Shown: positions 40,104 to 49,512, numbered from the stretch's first letter. The stretch is DNA of 64,000 nucleotides from Streptomyces diastaticus subsp. diastaticus (GCF_011170125.1 NZ_BLLN01000005.1:1240001-1304000); one strand, 5' to 3'. Made by a program: numbers and translations. Notes: generated by a model from the letters alone, not told the origin.

Positions 40104-41933
40104 ATGCCCACCACCCCCTTCGGACCCCCACACCCGGACGGCGGACCACGTCCCGGGACCCGGCGCCGCAGAACCGCCGCGGCGCTGCTCGCCGGCGCCC
40201 TCGCCGCGACGACGCTGGTCATGCTTCCCGCCACCTCCTCGCAGGCGGCGCCCGCACCCGCCGCGCAGAGCACGGCCGGCCCCGTCGAGGGCGGCGGCGA
40301 CCTCGGCCCCAACGTCCACGTCTTCGACCCGTCGACGCCGGACATCCAGGGCACGGTCGACCAGATCTTCAAGGAGCAGGAGTCGGCCCAGTTCGGCGAG
40401 GGGCGCCACGCCCTGCTGTTCAAGCCGGGCACGTACAACGGCCTCAATGTGCAGATCGGCTTCTACACCGCGATCTCCGGGCTCGGCCTCTCCCCCGACG
40501 ACACCCACTTCAACGGGGACGTGACGGTCGACGCCGGCTGGTTCGACGGCAACGCCACGCAGAACTTCTGGCGTTCGGCGGAGAACCTGTCGCTCAGCCC
40601 GGCCAACGGCACCAACCGCTGGGCCGTCTCGCAGGCGGCGCCGTTCCGCCGGATGCACGTGCGCGGCGGCCTCAACCTCGCACCCGACGGCTACGGCTGG
40701 GCGAGCGGCGGCTACATCGCCGACTCCAGGATCGACGGCGAGGTCGGCCCGTACTCCCAGCAGCAGTGGTACACCCGCGACAGTTCGGTCGGCGGCTGGA
40801 CCAACGGCGTCTGGAACATGGTCTTCTCCGGCGTGCAGGGCGCCCCTGGGCAGGGCTTCCCGGAGCCGCCGTACACCACACTGGAGACCACCCCGATCTC
40901 CCGTGAGAAGCCGTTCCTGTACCTGGACGGCGACGAGTACAAGGTGTTCGTCCCCGAGAAGCGGACCAACGCGCGCGGCGTCTCGTGGGAGGGGGACCAG
41001 CAGGGTGAGTCGCTGCCGCTGGACCAGTTCTACGTGGTGAAGCCGGGGGCGACCGCGGCGACCATCAACGCCGCCGTGGACCAGGGGCTGCACCTGCTGT
41101 TCACGCCGGGCGTCCACCACGTGGACGAGACCATCGACATCGGCCGGGCGGACACCGTGGTCCTCGGCCTCGGCTACGCCACGATCGTCCCGGACGACGG
41201 GGTGACCGCGGTGAAGGTCGCCGACGTCGACGGAGTCCGGCTGGCCGGGCTCCTCATCGACGCGGGTGCCGAGAACTCCCGGACGCTGGTGGAGATCGGC
41301 GAGGAGGGCTCCTCCGCCGGCCACGCGGACAACCCGACGACCGTGCAGGACGTCTTCATCCGCATCGGGGGCGCCGGCCCGGGCAAGGCCACCACCAGCC
41401 TCGTCGTCAACAGCAACGACACGATCATCGACCACACCTGGATCTGGCGCGCCGACCACGGCGAAGGCGTCGGCTGGGAGACCAACCGCGCCGACTACGG
41501 CGTCCAGGTCAACGGCGACGACGTCCTGGCCACCGGCCTCTTCGTGGAGCACTTCAACAAGTACGACGTGGTGTGGGCCGGAGAGCGCGGCCGGACGATC
41601 TTCTACCAGAACGAGAAGGCGTACGACGCGCCGGACCAGGCGGCCATCCAGAACGGCGACACCCAGGGATACGCGGCCTACAAGGTCGAGGACTCGGTGG
41701 ACACCCACGAGGGCTGGGGCCTGGGGAGCTACTGCAACTACAACGTGGACCCGGCCATCCGCCAGGAACACGGCTTCCAGGCACCGGTCAAGCCCGGGGT
41801 GAAGTTCCACGGGCTGCTCACCGTGTCGCTCGGGGGCATGGGCCATTACGACCACGTGATCAACCAGGTCGGTGAGCCCACCCAGGGTTCGGACACGGTC
41901 CCGTCGACGATCACCGAGTTCCCGCTGCCCTGA
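40104..41933 (+). CDS. Secreted right-handed beta-helix protein (pectin-lyase-like, GH55-like)
   Basis: A 609-residue exported protein. A long signal peptide contains RRRTAAALLAGALAATTLVM with cleavage near SSQA. The mature part holds two beta-helix stretches, seen as repeating short strands and Asn/Asp-rich turns: ALLFKPGTYNGLNVQIGFYT, DADGVRLAGLLIDAG-like DVDGVRLAGLLIDAGAEN, TTSLVVNSNDTIIDHTWIWR, and VNGDDVLATGLFVEHFNKYD. The HGEGVGWETN and ERGRTIFYQNE segments are shared by secreted actinobacterial GH55-like or so-called adenylyl cyclase proteins. A role on polysaccharide is likely but unproven. AGGAG lies eight bases before the ATG. Confidence 0.8.
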   Translation: MPTTPFGPPHPDGGPRPGTRRRRTAAALLAGALAATTLVMLPATSSQAAPAPAAQSTAGPVEGGGDLGPNVHVFDPSTPDIQGTVDQIFKEQESAQFGEGRHALLFKPGTYNGLNVQIGFYTAISGLGLSPDDTHFNGDVTVDAGWFDGNATQNFWRSAENLSLSPANGTNRWAVSQAAPFRRMHVRGGLNLAPDGYGWASGGYIADSRIDGEVGPYSQQQWYTRDSSVGGWTNGVWNMVFSGVQGAPGQGFPEPPYTTLETTPISREKPFLYLDGDEYKVFVPEKRTNARGVSWEGDQQGESLPLDQFYVVKPGATAATINAAVDQGLHLLFTPGVHHVDETIDIGRADTVVLGLGYATIVPDDGVTAVKVADVDGVRLAGLLIDAGAENSRTLVEIGEEGSSAGHADNPTTVQDVFIRIGGAGPGKATTSLVVNSNDTIIDHTWIWRADHGEGVGWETNRADYGVQVNGDDVLATGLFVEHFNKYDVVWAGERGRTIFYQNEKAYDAPDQAAIQNGDTQGYAAYKVEDSVDTHEGWGLGSYCNYNVDPAIRQEHGFQAPVKPGVKFHGLLTVSLGGMGHYDHVINQVGEPTQGSDTVPSTITEFPLP

Positions 41934-41955
41934 CGCGCGGGGCGACACAAGGGAA

Positions 41956-41990
41956 CGGGAGCCGGCCCCCGCGGTGGGGGCCGGCTCCCG
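41956..41990. terminator. Bidirectional hairpin between convergent genes
   Basis: CGGGAGCCGGCCCCC and its exact complement form a 15-bp stem with a 5-base loop between the beta-helix and copA genes. Confidence 0.85.
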
Positions 41991-42008
41991 GCGTCGTGGG
42001 GAGCGGGG

Positions 42009-44273
42009 TCACGCCGCCTTGAACCGGCGCAGCCGCAGCGAGTTGCCGACGACGAAGACCGAGGAGAAGGCCATGGCGGCGCCGGCGATCATCGGATTGA
42101 GGAGGCCGGCGGCGGCCAGCGGCAGGGCGGCGACGTTGTAGGCGAAGGCCCAGAAGAGGTTGGACTTGATGGTGGCGAGAGTGCGCCGGGCCAGGCGTAC
42201 CGCGTCGGCGGCCACCCTGAGGTCACCGCGGACCAGGGTGAGGTCGCCTGCCTCGATGGCGGCGTCGGTGCCGGTGCCCATGGCGAGGCCGAGGTCGGCC
42301 TGGGCGAGGGCGGCGGCGTCGTTGACCCCGTCGCCGACCATGGCGACCGTACGTCCCTCGGCCTGGAGCCCCTTGACCACCTCGGCCTTGTCCTCGGGCA
42401 TCACCTCGGCGATCACCTGCTCGATGCCGACCTCGCGGGCGACCGACTCGGCGGCGGCCCGGTTGTCGCCGGTCAGCAGGACGGGGGTGAGGCCCAGCGC
42501 GCGCAGCCGGCGGATCGCCTCGGGGCTGGTCTCCTTGACCGCGTCGGCCACCTCCAGGACCGCGCGGGCCTCCCCGTCCCAGGCGACCGCGACGGCGGTA
42601 CGCCCGGCCGCCTCGGCCCCGGCGTGGGCACGCTCCAGCTCGGCGGGCAGCTCGATCGCCCACTCGGCGAGGAGGCGGGGCCGGCCGACGAGGACGGCGT
42701 GGCCCTCGACGACGCCCTGGACACCGAGACCGGCGACGCCCGCGAAGTCCTCGGGCGCGGGGAGCGGGCCGGTGCGGTCGGCGGCGGCCCGGGCGACGGC
42801 CTGGGCGATGGGGTGCTCGGAGGCGTGCTCCAGGGCGCCGGCGAGCCGGAGCGCCTCCTCCTCCGTGGTGGAGGCGGCGGTGTGCACGGCGAGCAGGGTC
42901 ATCCGGCCGGTGGTGACGGTGCCGGTCTTGTCGAGGACGACCGTGTCGACCTTGCGGGTGCTCTCCAGGACCTCGGGGCCCTTGATGAGGATGCCGAGCT
43001 GGGCGCCGCGTCCGGTGCCGACCATGAGCGCGGTCGGCGTGGCGAGCCCCAGCGCGCAGGGGCAGGCGATGATCAGTACGGCGACGGCGGCGGTGAAGGC
43101 GGCGGTCAGCCCCCAGCCGGTGCCGAGCCAGAAGCCGAAGGTGGCGACGGCCAGCGCGATGACGACCGGCACGAAGACGGCGGAGATGCGGTCGGCGAGC
43201 CGCTGGGCGGCGGCCTTGCCGTTCTGCGCCTCCTCGACCAGCCTGGCCATCCGGGCGAGCTGGGTGTCGGCGCCGACCCGGGTGGCCTCGACGACCAGGC
43301 GGCCCCCGGCGTTGAGGGTGGCGCCGGTGACGGAGTCGCCCGGGCCGGCCTCGACGGGGACGGACTCGCCGGTGAGCAGGGAGGCGTCGATGGCGGAGGA
43401 GCCCTCGACCACGGTGCCGTCGGTGGCGACCTTCTCGCCGGGGCGGACCACGAAGTGGTCACCGGCGCGCAGCTCGCCCGCCGGGATCCGCTCCTCGCCG
43501 CCGTCGCGCAGGACGGTGACCTCCTTGGCTCCCAGCTCCATCAGCGAGCGGAGCGCGGCGGAGGCGCGGCGCTTGGAACGGGCCTCGAAGTAGCGTCCGG
43601 CCAGGATGAAGGCGGTGACGCCGGCGGCTGCCTCCAGGTAGATGTTCCCGGCCCCGTCGGTGCGGGCGACGGTGAACTCGAAGGGGTGGGTCATGCCGGG
43701 GGTGCCGGCGGTGCCGAGGAAGAGGGCCCACAGGGACCAGAGGAAGGCGGCGGAGGTACCGACGGAGATCAGGGTGTCCATGGTCGCGGCGCCGTGCCGC
43801 AGGTTGGTCCAGGCGGCCCTGTGGAAGGGCCAGGCAGCGTAGACGACGACGGGGGCGGCCAGGGTGAGGGAGAGCCACTGCCAGTAGGTGAACTGGAGTG
43901 CCGGGATCATGGCCATGGCGATGACCGGGACGGAGAGCACCACGGCGGTGATCAGCCGCTGGCGCAGCGGCCGCAGTTCCTCCTCGGCCCGCGCGTCGGC
44001 GTCGTCGCCCGCCACCGCTTCGGGGCCGGTGCGGGGCGGCTCGGGCTCGCGGGCGGTGTAGCCGGTGGCCTCTACGGTGGCGATCAGGTCGCCGACCCCC
44101 ACCGGCCCGGCGTAGGAGACCTTGGCCTTCTCGGTGGCGTAGTTGACGGTGGCCTCGACGCCTTCCATGCGGTTGAGCTTCTTCTCGATGCGCGCGGCGC
44201 AGGAGGCGCAGGTCATCCCGCCGATGGCGAGTTCGACCTCCGCGGGCCCCGCTGTCGTCGTCCGGCCGCTCAT
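42009..44273 (-). CDS. copA: Copper-exporting P1B-type ATPase
   Basis: A 754-residue heavy-metal P-type ATPase. One N-terminal metal-binding domain carries GMTCASC (about residues 19-25). Eight spans include the ion-path motif ACPCALG; the phosphorylation site is VVLDKTGTV, the ATP-binding domain has SEHPIA, and the hinge is GDGVND. The C-terminal helices hold YNVAALPLAAAG and MAFSSVFVVGNSLRL, the Cu(I)-site pattern of CopA. It pumps Cu(I) out of the cytoplasm. ATG 44273 is used; a GTG six bases upstream lies closer to the GGAGGAG site and is possible. Expression is probably controlled by CsoR from the divergent promoter upstream. Confidence 0.95.
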   Translation of the reverse strand: MSGRTTTAGPAEVELAIGGMTCASCAARIEKKLNRMEGVEATVNYATEKAKVSYAGPVGVGDLIATVEATGYTAREPEPPRTGPEAVAGDDADARAEEELRPLRQRLITAVVLSVPVIAMAMIPALQFTYWQWLSLTLAAPVVVYAAWPFHRAAWTNLRHGAATMDTLISVGTSAAFLWSLWALFLGTAGTPGMTHPFEFTVARTDGAGNIYLEAAAGVTAFILAGRYFEARSKRRASAALRSLMELGAKEVTVLRDGGEERIPAGELRAGDHFVVRPGEKVATDGTVVEGSSAIDASLLTGESVPVEAGPGDSVTGATLNAGGRLVVEATRVGADTQLARMARLVEEAQNGKAAAQRLADRISAVFVPVVIALAVATFGFWLGTGWGLTAAFTAAVAVLIIACPCALGLATPTALMVGTGRGAQLGILIKGPEVLESTRKVDTVVLDKTGTVTTGRMTLLAVHTAASTTEEEALRLAGALEHASEHPIAQAVARAAADRTGPLPAPEDFAGVAGLGVQGVVEGHAVLVGRPRLLAEWAIELPAELERAHAGAEAAGRTAVAVAWDGEARAVLEVADAVKETSPEAIRRLRALGLTPVLLTGDNRAAAESVAREVGIEQVIAEVMPEDKAEVVKGLQAEGRTVAMVGDGVNDAAALAQADLGLAMGTGTDAAIEAGDLTLVRGDLRVAADAVRLARRTLATIKSNLFWAFAYNVAALPLAAAGLLNPMIAGAAMAFSSVFVVGNSLRLRRFKAA

Positions 44274-44330
44274 GGCCACCACTGCTCCTCCGTCGCTCCT
44301 CGGTACCGCCAGGTACCCTTTCGACCTTCA

Positions 44331-44359
44331 GGTATACCCCCCGGTGGTATGAGAAGCAA
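44331..44359 (-). promoter_or_regulatory. copA promoter with CsoR-like dyad
   Basis: On the minus strand TTGCTT (44354-44359), a 17-bp spacer and TATACC (44331-44336) form a promoter. The dyad ATACC-N7-GGTAT (44334-44350) fills the spacer, with the C-run/G-run pattern of CsoR operators. A copper-free repressor bound here would block copA. Confidence 0.75.
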
Positions 44360-44372
44360 GATCGGCCACCGT

Positions 44373-44400
44373 TTGACTTCATACCCCCAGGGGGTACTTT
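44373..44400 (+). promoter_or_regulatory. Second CsoR-like promoter, facing right
   Basis: TTGACT (44373-44378), a 16-bp spacer and TACTTT (44395-44400) form a promoter for the gene at 44450. The perfect palindrome TACCCCCAGGGGGTA (44382-44396) lies between and over the boxes, matching known CsoR sites. The two divergent copper promoters thus each carry their own operator. Confidence 0.78.
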
Positions 44401-44449
44401 GGGTAGACCTCCGACGGACGAACACGTCGGCGGAGACAGAGGAGCGGTC

Positions 44450-44650
44450 ATGAACACAGGAGTGCGGATCGGGCTGTACGCGGCCGGACTGGTCGTCGCC
44501 TTCGGCGCGGCGTACGGGGTGGGGGTCCAGTTCGGCCCGGAGCCGGACCGCCCGGTGCCCGCCGAGCACGGCGGGCACCCGCGGGACACCGGCGGAGACC
44601 ACCGCGAGGACCACGGCGCGGCCCGTCCCGCCTCCGCGACCCCGCGCTGA
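44450..44650 (+). CDS. Small His-rich membrane protein of the copper locus (66 residues, possibly truncated)
   Basis: One N-terminal membrane span (VRIGLYAAGLVVAFGAAYGV) is followed by a short tail with five histidines and several Asp/Glu (EHGGHPRDTGGDHREDHGAA), able to bind metal. It has GAGGAG six bases before the ATG and a CsoR-like promoter, so it should be copper-induced. The start resembles longer (about 200+ residue) actinobacterial proteins found beside copA; this one stops right after the His-rich linker and may be a shortened version. Confidence 0.75.
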   Translation: MNTGVRIGLYAAGLVVAFGAAYGVGVQFGPEPDRPVPAEHGGHPRDTGGDHREDHGAARPASATPR

Positions 44651-44778
44651 CGCCCCCGCGCACGCCGGGACCTGCCCCCGCCAGGCGGAGCGGGGCCCCG
44701 TTCGCGACGGGCTCGGGTCAGCCGAGCGGCCTCACCCCCACCGGCACGCGGCGATCCGGGACCGCGCGCCCGGCCCTG

Positions 44779-45129
44779 TCACCACGTCGCCGCCGGCCGA
44801 GTCGGCGGCGGTGGCGGTGGCGGTGGCGGTGGCGGTGGCGGTGGCGGTGACACTGCCCCGGCGAGTACACCGGGACCGTCGCCGGACGCGCGGTGCGCGT
44901 GGCCACCGGCGGCCACGGTCGAGCCGACCGCCGCCGTGGAGGTGAACGGGACGCACCGGCCGAGGGGCGCGAGCCGCGCCCGCGCGCGGCCGGCCGAGCC
45001 GGTCCCGAGGGTGGCGCACCCGAAGGTCCGCCCCGGGCCGCCCCCGAGGAACGCCCCCTCGTACACACCGGCCTCCGCCTCGTACGCGGCGTACGGCAGA
45101 CCGGCGCCCCGCCCGGTGGCGGCCGCCCC
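44779..45129 (-). pseudogene. Remnant of a secreted glucanase-type carbohydrate-binding region
   Basis: The minus-strand frame reads AGLPYAAYEAEAGVYEGAFL, GRTFGCATLG, then VPFTSTAAVGSTVAAGG, and runs into a run of about 15 prolines. The YEAEAG and EFTSTAA-like segments with GPGRTFG between match the N-terminal sugar-binding region of GH87/mycodextranase-type secreted enzymes as I recall them. Start, signal peptide and catalytic part are absent, and codon use is degraded. Low to moderate confidence. Confidence 0.4.
44807..44848. repeat. Hexanucleotide microsatellite (GGCGGT)7
   Basis: Seven perfect copies of GGCGGT. On the minus strand it encodes a poly-proline or alternating Thr-Ala tract, depending on frame. 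It lies inside the decayed glucanase-like fragment and is prone to slippage. Confidence 0.95.
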
Positions 45130-45196
45130 GGTGGCCGCCACCCGGCCCACCGCCGAGAGGGGGCGGACGGGCCCCGGTGCGCGCCCCGTCCGCGTG

Positions 45197-45757
45197 TCAG
45201 GGCTGCCGCAGCGCGCCCCCGGCGGTGATCCGCTCCACCGCCTCCACCGTCAGCGCCCGCTCGTGCGGCCGGGTGTCCAGGGCCCGGTGCAGGGAGAGCC
45301 CCTCGATGAGGGCGTCGAGTTGACGTGCCGTGTCGGGGTCGAAGTGGCGTTCGAGGATGTCGCGGCTGCGGGCCATCCAGGCGCGGGTCAGTTCGCGGTA
45401 GGCGGGGCGGCGGGCGGCGAGGGTGTACAGCTCCTGGGTGAGGATCAGGTCGCGCTGGTTGCCGCTGGAGAGATGGTGCACCAGCCCGGCCACGGCGGCC
45501 CGCGCCTCCTCGGCGGTGGCGGCGGCACCGAGGCGCTCCTCGAAGACGGCCACGATGGTCGAGGAGAAGCGGGTGAACGCCTCGCGGAGCAGTTCGTCCA
45601 TCGAGGCGAAGTGGTAGGTCATCGACCCCAGCGGTACCCCCGCCCGCGCCGCCGCCTTGCGGTGCGAGACACCCGCCACGCCGTCCTCGGCGATCAGGTC
45701 CAGCACGGCGGCGAGGATGCGCTCCCGCCGGCCGGGGTCGGTCTGTCCGGTCGCCAC
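45197..45757 (-). CDS. TetR family transcriptional regulator
   Basis: A 186-residue repressor: helix-turn-helix at about residues 10-56 (RRERILAAVLDLIAEDGVAG, SHRKAAARAGVPLGSMTYHF) and a TetR_C ligand domain with LTQELYTLAARRPAYRELTR. GTG 45757 has AGGAGG five bases upstream. It is divergent from an MFS exporter, with two perfectly matched inverted operator copies between them, which is strong evidence for direct autoregulation and exporter control. The inducing compound is unknown. Confidence 0.93.
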   Translation of the reverse strand: MATGQTDPGRRERILAAVLDLIAEDGVAGVSHRKAAARAGVPLGSMTYHFASMDELLREAFTRFSSTIVAVFEERLGAAATAEEARAAVAGLVHHLSSGNQRDLILTQELYTLAARRPAYRELTRAWMARSRDILERHFDPDTARQLDALIEGLSLHRALDTRPHERALTVEAVERITAGGALRQP

Positions 45758-45851
45758 TGGTCCTCCTGGTCGTGCGCGGGCGGGCCCGCGGCCGGGGCCC
45801 GGGGAGCCTCACCGTAGCGCCGGGGACGGACACGGGGGTGACCACGCCGGG

Positions 45852-45888
45852 CGTACGGTCGTACACTCGCAGGGCGTACGACCGTACG
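45852..45888. promoter_or_regulatory. Paired TetR operators, 13-bp inverted repeats
   Basis: CGTACGGTCGTAC (45852-45864) and GTACGACCGTACG (45876-45888) are exact reverse complements 11 bp apart. Each is itself a near-palindrome GTACG-N2-CGTAC, so the region holds two dimer sites 24 bp centre to centre. They lie midway between the divergent TetR and MFS genes. Confidence 0.8.
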
Positions 45889-45948
45889 TGCAGGGCGGGG
45901 CCTGCTCCGGGCCTGCTCCGCTCCCCCGCGTCTGCCGAGGACTCCGCC

Positions 45949-47205
45949 GTGCTGGACACCGCCACGCGCCGCCGGCGTGCCGCCCTCTTCGTCTTCATGC
46001 TCGTCTCCGGAGTCGGCATGGCCTCGTGGGTGGCGCGGACGCCGGCGGTCCGGGACACGCTGGGCGTGAGCACCGGCGGCATGGGCGTGGTGCTGTTCGG
46101 CCTGTCCACCGGGTCGATGGCGGGGGTGCTGCTCTCCGGCCCGCTGGTGCGGCGGTACGGCGGGCGGGCCGTCATGTGGGCCGGCGCGGCCGTGCTGACG
46201 GCCGGACTCGCGGTGGTCGCGGGCGGCGCCGCAGGGTCGCTGGCGGGCGGGGTGTTCGTGGGGCTCGCCCTGTTCGGCTCGGGGCTCGGACTCGCCGAGG
46301 TCGCCGTGAACATCGAGGGCGCCGCCGTGGAACGGCGCATCGGCCGGCCGGTGCTGCCGGTGCTGCACGGCTGCTTCAGTCTCGGCACGGTCGTCGGGGC
46401 GCTGCTCGGCCTGGCGCTGACGGCGGCGCGGTTCCCGGTCGGCGCGCACCTGCTGGCGGTGGCGGGGCTGACGGCGGCGGCCACGGTCTGGGCGGTGCGC
46501 GCGGTGCCCGCCGGTACGGGCCGGGAGGCGGCGCCGGAGCCGGACGCGGAGCCGAAGGACCGGCTGGCGGCGCTGCGCGTGTGGCGGGACGGGCGGCTGG
46601 TGCTGATCGGGGTCATCGTCCTGGTGATGGCGTTCACCGAGGGCGCCGCCAACGACTGGCTGCCGCTGCTGATGGTCGACGGACACGGCGTCAGCGCCAC
46701 CGCCGGGTCACTGACGTACACGGCGTTCGCGGTCGCCATGACGGCGGGCCGGTTCGCGGGCGGGCCGTTCCTGGAGCGGTTCGGGCGGGCGGCCGTGGTG
46801 CGGACCAGTGCCGTGGTGGCGGCGGCCGGTGTGGCGCTGGTGGTCTTCTCGCCGAGTCCGCTGGTGGCGGGGGCGGCGGTGGTGCTGTGGGGGCTCGGCG
46901 CCTCGCTCGGCTTCCCGGTGAGCATCTCGGCGGCGGGCGACGACCCGCGGGGCGCCGCCGCCCGGGTCAGCGCGGTCGCCACCGCCGGGTACCTCGCCTT
47001 CCTGGTGGGCCCGCCCTCGCTCGGCTTCCTCGCCGACCATGTCGGGCTGCGCCCGACGATGGGCGTGGTGCTCGCCCTGCTGGTGGTGGCCGCCCTGCTC
47101 GCCCCGGCGCTGCGGCCACGCGTCCGGCCGGCGGCGCCGGAGCCTTCGCCGCCGGCCGGCCCGGAGGCCGCGCGGCTGCTGGACGACGGCGTGGGCCGTC
47201 CCTGA
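45949..47205 (+). CDS. MFS transporter, 12 spans (FucP/YbjJ-like)
   Basis: A 418-residue transporter with about twelve spans and short loops. Segments such as FVFMLVSGVGMASWVARTPA, GMGVVLFGLSTGSMAG and LHGCFSLGTVVGALLGLAL resemble the YbjJ-like branch of the MFS, whose substrates are mostly unknown. GTG 45949 has GAGG nine bases upstream; a longer frame to 45772 lies over the operators and is not coding. Its expression is probably controlled by the divergent TetR protein. Confidence 0.9.
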   Translation: MLDTATRRRRAALFVFMLVSGVGMASWVARTPAVRDTLGVSTGGMGVVLFGLSTGSMAGVLLSGPLVRRYGGRAVMWAGAAVLTAGLAVVAGGAAGSLAGGVFVGLALFGSGLGLAEVAVNIEGAAVERRIGRPVLPVLHGCFSLGTVVGALLGLALTAARFPVGAHLLAVAGLTAAATVWAVRAVPAGTGREAAPEPDAEPKDRLAALRVWRDGRLVLIGVIVLVMAFTEGAANDWLPLLMVDGHGVSATAGSLTYTAFAVAMTAGRFAGGPFLERFGRAAVVRTSAVVAAAGVALVVFSPSPLVAGAAVVLWGLGASLGFPVSISAAGDDPRGAAARVSAVATAGYLAFLVGPPSLGFLADHVGLRPTMGVVLALLVVAALLAPALRPRVRPAAPEPSPPAGPEAARLLDDGVGRP

Positions 47206-47208
47206 TCA

Positions 47209-47248
47209 GGATGGGCCGCCCGTTCCTGGGGGGACGGACGGCCCATCC
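47209..47248. terminator. Hairpin terminator after the MFS gene
   Basis: GGATGGGCCG and CGGCCCATCC pair perfectly across a 20-base loop, starting 4 bp after the stop. From there to 47563 I see no gene. Confidence 0.6.
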
Positions 47249-47563
47249 GTCCGTGGCGCGTCCGCCGGAGGTGCCGAGGCCGGGAGGACGGGCGCCCCGG
47301 GGCGGGGCCGGGAGGACGGGCCGCAGGCGGGACGGCTTGCGGCGCCGCGGGCCCGCGGACGCGTCCCGTCCGGGCCCGTCAACGCGGGCCCGCGCCCCCG
47401 CTCGCGGCCCGCGCGATGTGCCGCGATGCTGGGAGAGGACGTGCGAGAGGCACGCCCCTCCCACCGGTGCGGTGTGTCCGCGCGCCTCCTGCCCGGCCCC
47501 GGAAGGGCCCGGGCACGGGGGTGTCACGTGCCGCACGGCCCGCCAGGCACGGAAGGACCGCCC

Positions 47564-48565
47564 ATGGCCACGGTCGCGCTGCTCGCCACCGGCGGCACCA
47601 TCGCCTCCACCGGAGGCGCCGACGGGCGTGTCCCGACCGCCTCCGGCCGGGATCTGCTGCGCCAGGCGGGGCTGGGCGGCGGCGACCCTCCCGTTCCGGT
47701 GCGCGAACTGGAGTTGGGCGGATCGTTCTCCTGGGACCTGGAGAGGATGCGCCGGGTGATCGAGGAGATCCGCGGTTGCCTCGCGGCACCTGTCCGGGGC
47801 ACGGACGGTGCCCGGCCGGACGGCGTGGTGGTGACGCACGGCACGGACACCATGGAGGAGACGGTCTTCCTCGCCTCCCTGCTGCTGGACGACCCGCGCC
47901 CGGTGGTGCTGACCGGCGCGCAGCAGCCGTACGACTCGCGCTCCCCCGACGGCCCGGAGAACCTGCGGGACGCCTTCGCGGTCGCCGCCGCACCGTCGGC
48001 GCGCGGCCGGGGCCCGCTGCTCTGCTTCGACGGGCTGGTCTTCGCCGCCCGGGGGGTCACCAAGGTCGACACGCTGTCGCACCGTGCCTTCGGTGCCCCC
48101 GGCCGGGGCCCGGTGCTGCGCGTCCACGACGGCCGGGTGACCGCGCTGGCGCCGCCCGGCCCGCCACACCCCCTGCCCGGCGTCGACCTGGACACCGGCC
48201 TGCCCCGCGTCGACGTGGTCGCGCTCTACCCCGGCGCCGACGAGGCTCTGCTGCGGGCCGCCGCGGAGACCGGGGCGGCCGGTCTGGTGCTGGCCGCCCC
48301 GGGGACGGGGAACACCGCGCCCCGGGTGGCCCGCGAGGTGGCCCGGCTGACCGGCTCGGGCGTCCCGGTCCTGGTCTGCTCCCGGGTCCCGTCGGGCCCG
48401 GCCGTCCCGCTGTACGGGGGCGGGGGCGGTGTCGACCTGGCCAGGGCGGGGGCCGTGTTCGCGGGCGACCTCAGCCCCTGGCAGGCCCGGCTGCTGCTGG
48501 CGGTGGCGCTGGCGGCCACCCGGCTGGGCGCGGCGCGGGCGGTCTCCGGCTGGCTGGACGGCTGA
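47564..48565 (+). CDS. ansA: L-asparaginase (type I/II bacterial family)
   Basis: A 333-residue amidohydrolase that converts asparagine to aspartate and ammonia. The N-terminal catalytic Thr motif is [11 protein letters not shown], the second is [39 protein letters not shown] and [20 protein letters not shown] match later family blocks. It lacks a signal peptide, pointing to a cytoplasmic enzyme. ATG 47564 has GGAAGGA six bases upstream. The next gene in the same direction begins 77 bp later. Confidence 0.94.
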   Translation: MATVALLATGGTIASTGGADGRVPTASGRDLLRQAGLGGGDPPVPVRELELGGSFSWDLERMRRVIEEIRGCLAAPVRGTDGARPDGVVVTHGTDTMEETVFLASLLLDDPRPVVLTGAQQPYDSRSPDGPENLRDAFAVAAAPSARGRGPLLCFDGLVFAARGVTKVDTLSHRAFGAPGRGPVLRVHDGRVTALAPPGPPHPLPGVDLDTGLPRVDVVALYPGADEALLRAAAETGAAGLVLAAPGTGNTAPRVAREVARLTGSGVPVLVCSRVPSGPAVPLYGGGGGVDLARAGAVFAGDLSPWQARLLLAVALAATRLGAARAVSGWLDG

Positions 48566-48642
48566 GGGCGGCAACGACGTCCGGGCCCGCGCGGCCCGGC
48601 GGCATCCGGATCCACCGCTCGGGGACGAGGAGGGTGAGGACA

Positions 48643-49512
48643 GTGGCCAAGGAGATCTTCGTCGGTTTCGGTGTGGACGTCGACGCGGTCGGCGGCTGGC
48701 TCGGCAGCTACGGCGGCCAGGACTCACCGGGCGACGTGTCACGCGGCATGTTCGCCGGTGAGGTGGGCGTACCGCGGCTCGTCGAGCTGTTCCGGCGGGC
48801 GGGTCTGCGCCAGTCGTTCTTCTGGCCCGGCCATTCGGTCGAGACCTTCCCCGAGCAGTTCGACGCCTGCGTGGCGGCGGGCCACGAGATCGGCGTGCAC
48901 GGCTACAGCCACGAGAACCCCATCGCCATGACCGCGCGGCAGGAGGCCGACGTCCTCGACCACTCGGTGGAGTTGCTCACCCGCCGCGCGGGCAAGGCCC
49001 CGACCGGGTACGTGGCCCCCTGGTGGGAGCTGAGCGAGTCCACCGCCGACCTGCTCCTGGAGCGCGGGCTCACCTACGACCACTCGCTGATGCACCGCGA
49101 CTTCGAGCCGTACTACGTGCGCTCGGGCGACACGTGGACCCGCATCGACTACGACCGTCCCGCCTCGGCCTGGATGAAGCCGCTGGAGCGCGGTGAGGAG
49201 ACCGGCCTGGTCGAGATCCCCGCCAACTGGTACCTCGACGACCTGCCGCCGATGATGTGGATCAAGTCGTCCCCCAACAGCCACGGGTACCTCGACCCGC
49301 GCGACATCGAGTCGCAGTGGCGCGACCAGTTCGACTGGGTCCACCGGGAGATGGAGTACGCCGTCTTCTCGATCACCATCCACCCGGACGTCTCCGGCCG
49401 CCCGCAGGTGCTGCTGATGCTGGAGCGCTTCATCGAGCACGTGAACAGCCACGAGGGCGTGCGGTGGGCGACGTTCGAGGAGATGGCCGCCGACTTCCGG
49501 CGCCGCGGCTGA
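48643..49512 (+). CDS. Polysaccharide deacetylase family protein (CE4, PuuE/HpPgdA-like)
   Basis: A 289-residue NodB-fold protein. Metal and catalytic residues: [10 protein letters not shown] (Asp pair) and [13 protein letters not shown] (two His). [20 protein letters not shown] is typical of the cyclic-imidase or PgdA-like subgroup. Other blocks are [34 protein letters not shown] and [16 protein letters not shown]. No signal peptide is present, so cytoplasmic amide or imide hydrolysis (allantoinase/PuuE-like) is more likely than cell-wall deacetylation. GTG 48643 lies nine bases after GAGGAGG. Substrate unknown. Confidence 0.9.
   Translation: MAKEIFVGFGVDVDAVGGWLGSYGGQDSPGDVSRGMFAGEVGVPRLVELFRRAGLRQSFFWPGHSVETFPEQFDACVAAGHEIGVHGYSHENPIAMTARQEADVLDHSVELLTRRAGKAPTGYVAPWWELSESTADLLLERGLTYDHSLMHRDFEPYYVRSGDTWTRIDYDRPASAWMKPLERGEETGLVEIPANWYLDDLPPMMWIKSSPNSHGYLDPRDIESQWRDQFDWVHREMEYAVFSITIHPDVSGRPQVLLMLERFIEHVNSHEGVRWATFEEMAADFRRRG

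Noticed and set aside
44807..44848. CRISPR-like or regulatory repeat array
   Set aside because: It is a pure hexanucleotide microsatellite without spacers.
45772..45948. N-terminal extension of the MFS protein to 45772
   Set aside because: The extension would cover the TetR operators and is Arg/Pro/Thr-rich; membrane-protein sequence begins at GTG 45949.
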